Of a stretch of DNA of 8,016 nucleotides, positions 4,265 through 8,016 are shown piece by piece. The first letter of the stretch is position 1. Every line of letters begins with the position of its first letter. The position numbers and the translations under genes were made by a program. The notes beneath the pieces were generated by a model, which did no database searches, was not told the origin of the DNA, and saw only the letters and a program-made list of their open reading frames with translations. Origin of the DNA: a bacterium (GTDB lineage: Bacteria; Joyebacterota; Joyebacteria; Joyebacterales; Joyebacteraceae); NCBI GenBank assembly GCA_025774935.1, contig JALGZK010000035.1, positions 1 to 8,016 of the forward strand, read 5' to 3'.

Positions 4265-5029
4265 ATGCTCACCGCGATCACACGAGAGGTCAGTTCCTCC
4301 ATCAACCGCTGCGAGCTGACGCACAGCCCGCGCGAGCCGATCAGCCTCGACCTGGCAAGGCAGCAGCACCGTGCCTACGAGGACACGCTGGCTCGCTTCG
4401 GGTGCGAGATCGTGCGTCTCCCTGAGGAACCCGATCTCCCCGACGCCGTCTTCGTCGAGGACACGGCAGTCGTCCTCGGCGACCTCGCGATCATCACGCG
4501 GCCGGGTGCGGAGTCGAGAAGGGCTGAGACGGAGTCTGTAGCAGAGGTCCTTCGAACGTACCGAGAGCTTGCCTACATCGAGGAGCCCGGGACGCTCGAC
4601 GGTGGAGACGTCCTTCACGTGGGCGCCAGGGTCTACGTGGGACTGAGCGAGAGGACGAACCGGGCCGGCGCCGAGCAGCTCCGCAGGCTCTTGCTGCCCA
4701 AAGGGTACGCGGTGACCCCCGTCGAGGTCCAGGACTGCCTGCACCTCAAGTCGTCGGCTGCGCTCGTCACGGCATGCATCCTTCTCGTGAACCCCGATTG
4801 CGTCGACGTCGACGCGTTCTCGGGACTCAGCTTCATCACCGTGGACCCCGCCGAGCCCCGCGCGGCGACCGCGCTCAGGATAGGCGGCGACGTCATCTGC
4901 CCCGCCCACAACCCGCGTACGGTCGAGAAGCTCCTCGAGCACCGCATCAGGGTAACTACGGTGGACGTCTCGGAGCTCGCGAAGGCCGAGGCCGGCGTGA
5001 CCTGCATGAGCATCATTCTCACCGGCTAG
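4265..5029 (+). CDS. ddaH: Dimethylarginine dimethylaminohydrolase (DDAH)
   Basis: This 254-residue cytoplasmic enzyme of the guanidino-modifying (amidinotransferase) superfamily should hydrolyse N-omega-methylated arginines to citrulline and methylamines. Diagnostic segments are LPDAVFVEDTAVV (58-70), the LDGGDVL motif (111-117) with an acidic catalytic residue (Asp112), GLSERTN (126-132) with a substrate-binding Arg, the catalytic His in CLHLKSS (His160) and the nucleophile Cys247 in GVTCMSI near the C-terminus. Length and spacing match the bacterial enzymes, and the LDGGDVL wording is like the vertebrate one. AAGGT at 4252-4256, 8 nt before ATG 4265, supports this start. The gene is isolated, with no arginine or citrulline genes beside it. 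Family members can act on related guanidino compounds, so DDAH is the best call but the physiological substrate (free methylarginine from protein turnover, or another) is inferred. Confidence 0.88.
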   Translation: MLTAITREVSSSINRCELTHSPREPISLDLARQQHRAYEDTLARFGCEIVRLPEEPDLPDAVFVEDTAVVLGDLAIITRPGAESRRAETESVAEVLRTYRELAYIEEPGTLDGGDVLHVGARVYVGLSERTNRAGAEQLRRLLLPKGYAVTPVEVQDCLHLKSSAALVTACILLVNPDCVDVDAFSGLSFITVDPAEPRAATALRIGGDVICPAHNPRTVEKLLEHRIRVTTVDVSELAKAEAGVTCMSIILTG

Positions 5030-5050
5030 ACCGCCGATCGGACCCTCCCC

Positions 5051-5100
5051 TATAACGCCTGTTACATTGGAAATACACATCTAAACGGCACAATCTGTGC
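5051..5100 (+). promoter_or_regulatory. A/T-rich promoter region with an operator-like inverted repeat
   Basis: In a GC-rich window, 5051-5100 stands out as A/T-rich and must hold the control region of the following pilus-like gene. TATAAC (5051-5056) could be a -10 but lacks a -35. TTGGAA (5067-5072) with CACAAT (5089-5094, 16-nt spacer) is an alternative. GCACA (5088-5092), ATC, TGTGC (5096-5100) is a perfect inverted repeat that could be an operator or a small 5' hairpin. TAAC and GTTA (5053-5064) form a second, weaker repeat. I cannot choose between the promoter options. Confidence 0.35.
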
Positions 5101-5156
5101 ATTCTAACGAGGCGGAAGTGTCATCTATGACAGCCAACCGATCGGGGGTGACACCT

Positions 5157-6602
5157 ATGGCGCCCAGAACCCCGAGAGGAGCCCGCCCCATACGCAGCTC
5201 CCGGCACCGCCTCGCGGACCAGCGAGGAACCGCTTTCGAGCCGACCCTTCTCGTCGCGATCATCATGCTCATTCTGGCGCTCGCCGTCTTCGAGTTCGGC
5301 GTGCAGGACGCGAGCCTGGTGTCGAGCCACGCGGCCGGGGCGAGGGCCTTCTACCTCGCCGAAGCGGGTCTCGCCAAGGGGCACGGCTGGCTGCAGGCGC
5401 AGACCGTCGCTCCCGAAGACACCGAGACCATCCACCCGTTCGGGATGGAAGCCGCTCAGTGCGGCGAAGGGACGCACCGCGTGTGGATCGTCCCGGACCC
5501 CGCAAACGCCACGTCCTACCGGCATTCATACACGATCATCGCCGAGGGGACCGTGAGAGGGTACACACGACGCCTGGAGCAGGACGTCCACACGGAGATC
5601 TTTTCGGACTTCCTCTACTTCACGGAGACCGAGCACATGCCCGGGCAGGGCGGGCCGCTCTGGTTCACGTCTGCCGACGTCGTCGACGGCCCTCTCTTCA
5701 CGAACGACCAGATCAGCATCTTCGGGAATCCCCACTTCAAGAGCGCCGTCCACAGCGCGTACGGCGGTCCCGGCGACAGCAACCCGCAGCACGAGCCCAA
5801 GTTCCTCTACTTCAACGGCTCTCCGACGAACCACGTGGAGAGCACCGAGGACAGCAATTCCCCGTACGATGAACCAATCTTCGACGACGGGTACACCCTC
5901 GGGGACCAGTGGGTCGACTACCCGGCTCTCAATGACGTGTTCGAGATGCGGACGCTCGCGCAGAACGGCGGAATCAGTCTCACCGGCAACTACGACTTCG
6001 TCATCGGCCGCACGGATGAGGCGACGGGGAACCCGATGTATGGGTATGTGAGCTATGAAGACGGGAGCGGATGGGTGGACGTCTGCATCGCGGACATGAA
6101 CGGCGTCATCTTCGTGAACGGCGGAGTTACGGTGCATGGCGTCCTCGACGGACACCTGACCATCGCGAGTAACGGCACCATCCGAATCGTGGACGACCTG
6201 ACATACCGTGACAGCAACCAGCAGGGACTCCTCCCTCACTGCAGCGATCTTCTCGGTCTCATAGCTGGAACCGACGTCCTTGTGTCCGACACGGATCCGA
6301 ACCTGAGCGACGTGGTCATCCACGCTTCGATGGTCGCGCTCGACAACTCGTTCGCGGCCGAGAACTGGAACACCGGCTCGCCACGCGGGACCCTCACCGT
6401 GATCGGGAGCATCATCCAGGCGTTCCGGGGCTCCGTTGGGACGGGGACACTCCTGGGCGACGAGATCCATATCCTGACCGGGTACGCCAAGAACTACCAG
6501 TACGACTGGCGGCTGCAGGACATCTACCCGCCCGGGTTCTATCGGTTCCTGAGAACCGGAAACTACACGAAGCTCAGATGGCGGGAGGTGCCGGTCGGGT
6601 AG
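5157..6602 (+). CDS. PilX / DUF4900-like type IV pilus-associated protein
   Basis: I chose ATG 5157 (481 residues) because GGGGGTGA, close to the full anti-SD complement, lies 5 nt upstream. ATG 5127 (weaker GGAAG) and GTG 5097 are in-frame alternatives. A basic leader ends at Gly24, followed by TAFEP and a single membrane helix (about 30-47). This is the layout of a class III prepilin-like signal processed by prepilin peptidase, although the acidic residue sits at +4 and +1 is Thr. FYLAEAGLAKG (65-75) is the PilX/GspK-type 'A-E-A-G' helix motif. A large beta-rich body follows with a DGPLFTN segment near residue 177. From residue 407, GSPRGTLTVIGSI, VGTG, GYAKNYQYDWRL and PPGF are the signature of DUF4900-type pilus assembly proteins. 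The likely role is a minor pilin or pseudopilin at the cell envelope. It is a paralog of the convergent gene at 6718-8016. Confidence 0.82.
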   Translation: MAPRTPRGARPIRSSRHRLADQRGTAFEPTLLVAIIMLILALAVFEFGVQDASLVSSHAAGARAFYLAEAGLAKGHGWLQAQTVAPEDTETIHPFGMEAAQCGEGTHRVWIVPDPANATSYRHSYTIIAEGTVRGYTRRLEQDVHTEIFSDFLYFTETEHMPGQGGPLWFTSADVVDGPLFTNDQISIFGNPHFKSAVHSAYGGPGDSNPQHEPKFLYFNGSPTNHVESTEDSNSPYDEPIFDDGYTLGDQWVDYPALNDVFEMRTLAQNGGISLTGNYDFVIGRTDEATGNPMYGYVSYEDGSGWVDVCIADMNGVIFVNGGVTVHGVLDGHLTIASNGTIRIVDDLTYRDSNQQGLLPHCSDLLGLIAGTDVLVSDTDPNLSDVVIHASMVALDNSFAAENWNTGSPRGTLTVIGSIIQAFRGSVGTGTLLGDEIHILTGYAKNYQYDWRLQDIYPPGFYRFLRTGNYTKLRWREVPVG

Positions 6603-6638
6603 CGCTCACCGGCACGACCAAGGACGCCCCCCACAAGA

Positions 6639-6666
6639 GAAGACCCACCCTCTCGGGTGGGTCTTC
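6639..6666. terminator. Bidirectional terminator between convergent paralogs
   Basis: GAAGACCCACCC pairs perfectly with GGGTGGGTCTTC over 12 bp around loop TCTC. It is followed by CATTT on the plus strand and by TCTTG on the minus strand. It lies 36 nt past the plus-strand stop and about 50 nt past the minus-strand stop, so it can serve both pilus-like genes. Confidence 0.88.
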
Positions 6667-6717
6667 ATTTCTGGCATCGAGTAGTGGCGCCTGCGTTCTC
6701 GTCACGCCCCAGTGCTC

Positions 6718-8016
6718 CTACCGCGGAGTAACGTCGCGCCACGCCAGCCTGAGGACCGCCGAGCTCTCGAAGACGACGTCGTCGAACCCCGGCGGCAGGA
6801 ACTCCCGGAGCCTCCAGTCGTAGTGGAAGTCCCTCTGATATCCGGTGAGGACGACGAGCTGGTCGCCGTCGAAATAGCCGGTGCCGACGGGACCCCACTT
6901 ATCGGAGGCGATCCCGCCGTAGAGGGTGAGGGTGCCGCGCGGACTCCCGTGGCTGTACCGGTCGACCAGGCTGGCCTGGTTGTTCACCGCGATAAGGTAA
7001 GCGTGGATCTCGCAGTCGTTGCTGTTCGGTTCCGTCTCCTTGACCATGACCTTGGTCCCCGCCATCAACCCGATGATGTCGTCACACCCCTCGTTGGGTC
7101 CGTTCTCGCCGGCGTCGAAGACGACGAGGTCGTCAACGATGTCTATCTGGCCGTTCGAGAGGATGCTCACCTGCCCGTCGACGACGCCCGACACCTCGCA
7201 GTCGCCGTTCAGGTAGATCACGCCGTTCGTGAGGGTCGCAAGCTCGACGTGCGTCCACTCGTCCTTGTTGATCTTCGAGTAGCTCACCCATCCGGGCCCG
7301 GGTCCCTCGTCCACTTCCCTGCCGAAGACGAGCTCGTGCCCTCCGGTCAAGACGAGGTCGGCACGGTCCTCGACGACGTGGAAGTCGGCCTGAGCGATCC
7401 AGTCCATCGAAGTCCCGTTTAGGACGTACCCTTCCTGGAAGACGGGCTCGTCGTGAGGTGCGTTGTTGTCGGTCGACAGGCTGATCGGCGTGCCGTCGTT
7501 GTAGTAGAGGAACGTTGAGGCCGCGCTCTCGATCACGTCGGTGAAGATCGGATCGCCCGCGATACCGATCTCGCCGTTCGAGTGGATGGGGCCGTCGATC
7601 GTCTCCCCGGTGTAGAACCAGGCCGGGCCCGTCCCGACGTTCCTGTTCACGTAGTACAGGTAGTCGGAGAACGCAACCTGCGATACGTCGACCTCGAGCA
7701 CTCGAGAGCGCGTCCCGGACGTGCCGTTCGAGTTCACCGTATAGACCGGTCTCGCGGGGGTCATGTCCGGCGTGATCTCCACGTCGTAGTACCCGCATCC
7801 GAGTGTGTCGGGCACATCGCCGAACGGATACGTCAGTTCCTCCGGCAGGTTCTCCTGCGCGCGGAGCCAGCTCTCCCCGCGCTCCAGGCCGGACTCCGCA
7901 AGCCAGAACGCGTTCGCCGCATCGATGTCCCTGACGACCAGCGCGGCGTCCATCGACCCGAATCTGAACACGGTCAGCGCGAGCACGAGCATGATGACCC
8001 CGATCATGGTCACCGC
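6718..8016 (-). CDS. PilX / DUF4900-like paralog, N-terminus beyond right edge
   Basis: The reverse strand is open from the window edge (8016) to TAG at 6718-6720. A GTG at 8011-8013 could be read as a start, but it falls inside the predicted membrane helix (MIGVIMLVLALTVF), which aligns with residues of the helix in the 5157-6602 protein. The codon before it is also sense, so the real start lies outside. Numbered from 8013 there are 431 residues: the AFWLAESGLERGESWL motif (35-50), AFSDYLYYVN (114-123), AWFYTGETIDGPIHSNGEI (131-149), then from residue 356 GSPRGTLTLYGG, GPVGTG, GYQRDFHYDWRL and PPGF. DGPIHSN and the last block are closer to the usual DUF4900 wording than in its partner. The likely role is again a pilus or pseudopilus minor component at the envelope. 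Paralogy to the neighbour extends over the full visible length, in convergent orientation. Confidence 0.83.
   Translation of the reverse strand, partial: AVTMIGVIMLVLALTVFRFGSMDAALVVRDIDAANAFWLAESGLERGESWLRAQENLPEELTYPFGDVPDTLGCGYYDVEITPDMTPARPVYTVNSNGTSGTRSRVLEVDVSQVAFSDYLYYVNRNVGTGPAWFYTGETIDGPIHSNGEIGIAGDPIFTDVIESAASTFLYYNDGTPISLSTDNNAPHDEPVFQEGYVLNGTSMDWIAQADFHVVEDRADLVLTGGHELVFGREVDEGPGPGWVSYSKINKDEWTHVELATLTNGVIYLNGDCEVSGVVDGQVSILSNGQIDIVDDLVVFDAGENGPNEGCDDIIGLMAGTKVMVKETEPNSNDCEIHAYLIAVNNQASLVDRYSHGSPRGTLTLYGGIASDKWGPVGTGYFDGDQLVVLTGYQRDFHYDWRLREFLPPGFDDVVFESSAVLRLAWRDVTPR

Noticed and set aside
5526-6470. 314-codon minus-strand frame
   Set aside because: It is the antisense shadow of the PilX-like gene.
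6712-7422. 236-codon plus-strand frame
   Set aside because: It is antisense to the edge-truncated PilX-like paralog, with no ribosome-binding site or recognisable motif.
1-8016. Mobile element, CRISPR, tRNA or rRNA
   Set aside because: I saw no transposase, regular spacer-repeat array, cloverleaf or rRNA-like block on either strand.

Overview
This is a GC-rich bacterial window. It looks like an uncultured lineage of the Fibrobacteres-Chlorobi-Bacteroidetes type, for example Eisenbacteria, Krumholzibacteriota or Latescibacterota. The pointers are a FlgD-like, type IX-style C-terminal domain on a secreted protein, two large PilX-like proteins with a DUF4900-type C-terminus, and two small secreted jelly-roll ('choice-of-anchor J' / cleaved-adhesin-like) proteins ending in the same short tail. 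The lineage is an inference from protein style and cannot be proved from 8 kb.

Layout: (1) 1-354, minus strand: the N-terminal 118 codons of a DUF169-like protein that runs off the left edge. (2) About 493-2288: a tandem duplication of a complete transcription unit. Each copy has an extended -10 promoter, a roughly 140-nt leader, a small secreted-type protein, a stem-loop after the stop codon and a terminator. Copy 1 is intact. Copy 2 has an exact in-frame 28-codon deletion that removes the signal peptide, and its terminator is weaker. (3) 2363-4120: a 585-residue secreted protein with a putative alpha/alpha toroid, a CARDB-like beta domain and a FlgD-like C-terminal domain. (4) 4265-5029: a dimethylarginine dimethylaminohydrolase with its catalytic residues in place. 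(5) 5157-6602 (+) and 6718-8016 (-): two convergent PilX/DUF4900-like paralogs sharing a perfect bidirectional terminator. The second is cut by the right edge before its N-terminus.

Most genes look monocistronic, each with its own promoter or terminator. The theme is export and the cell surface: two adhesin-like secreted proteins, one large secreted multidomain protein, and two proteins of the type IV pilus or pseudopilus minor-component type. DDAH and the DUF169-like protein are the cytoplasmic exceptions.

The most interesting material is the leader duplicated in front of the two small adhesin-like genes (about 556-694 and 1547-1685). Both copies keep the same predicted fold: a variable 5' hairpin, then a stem with a 15 x 1 internal loop closed by an invariant hairpin whose loop contains the palindrome CCTAGG. 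A ribosome-binding site and a 9-codon micro-ORF lie across the same element, with the stop codon inside the hairpin loop. I do not recognise it as any known riboswitch or leader class. With only two copies to compare, it remains a candidate.
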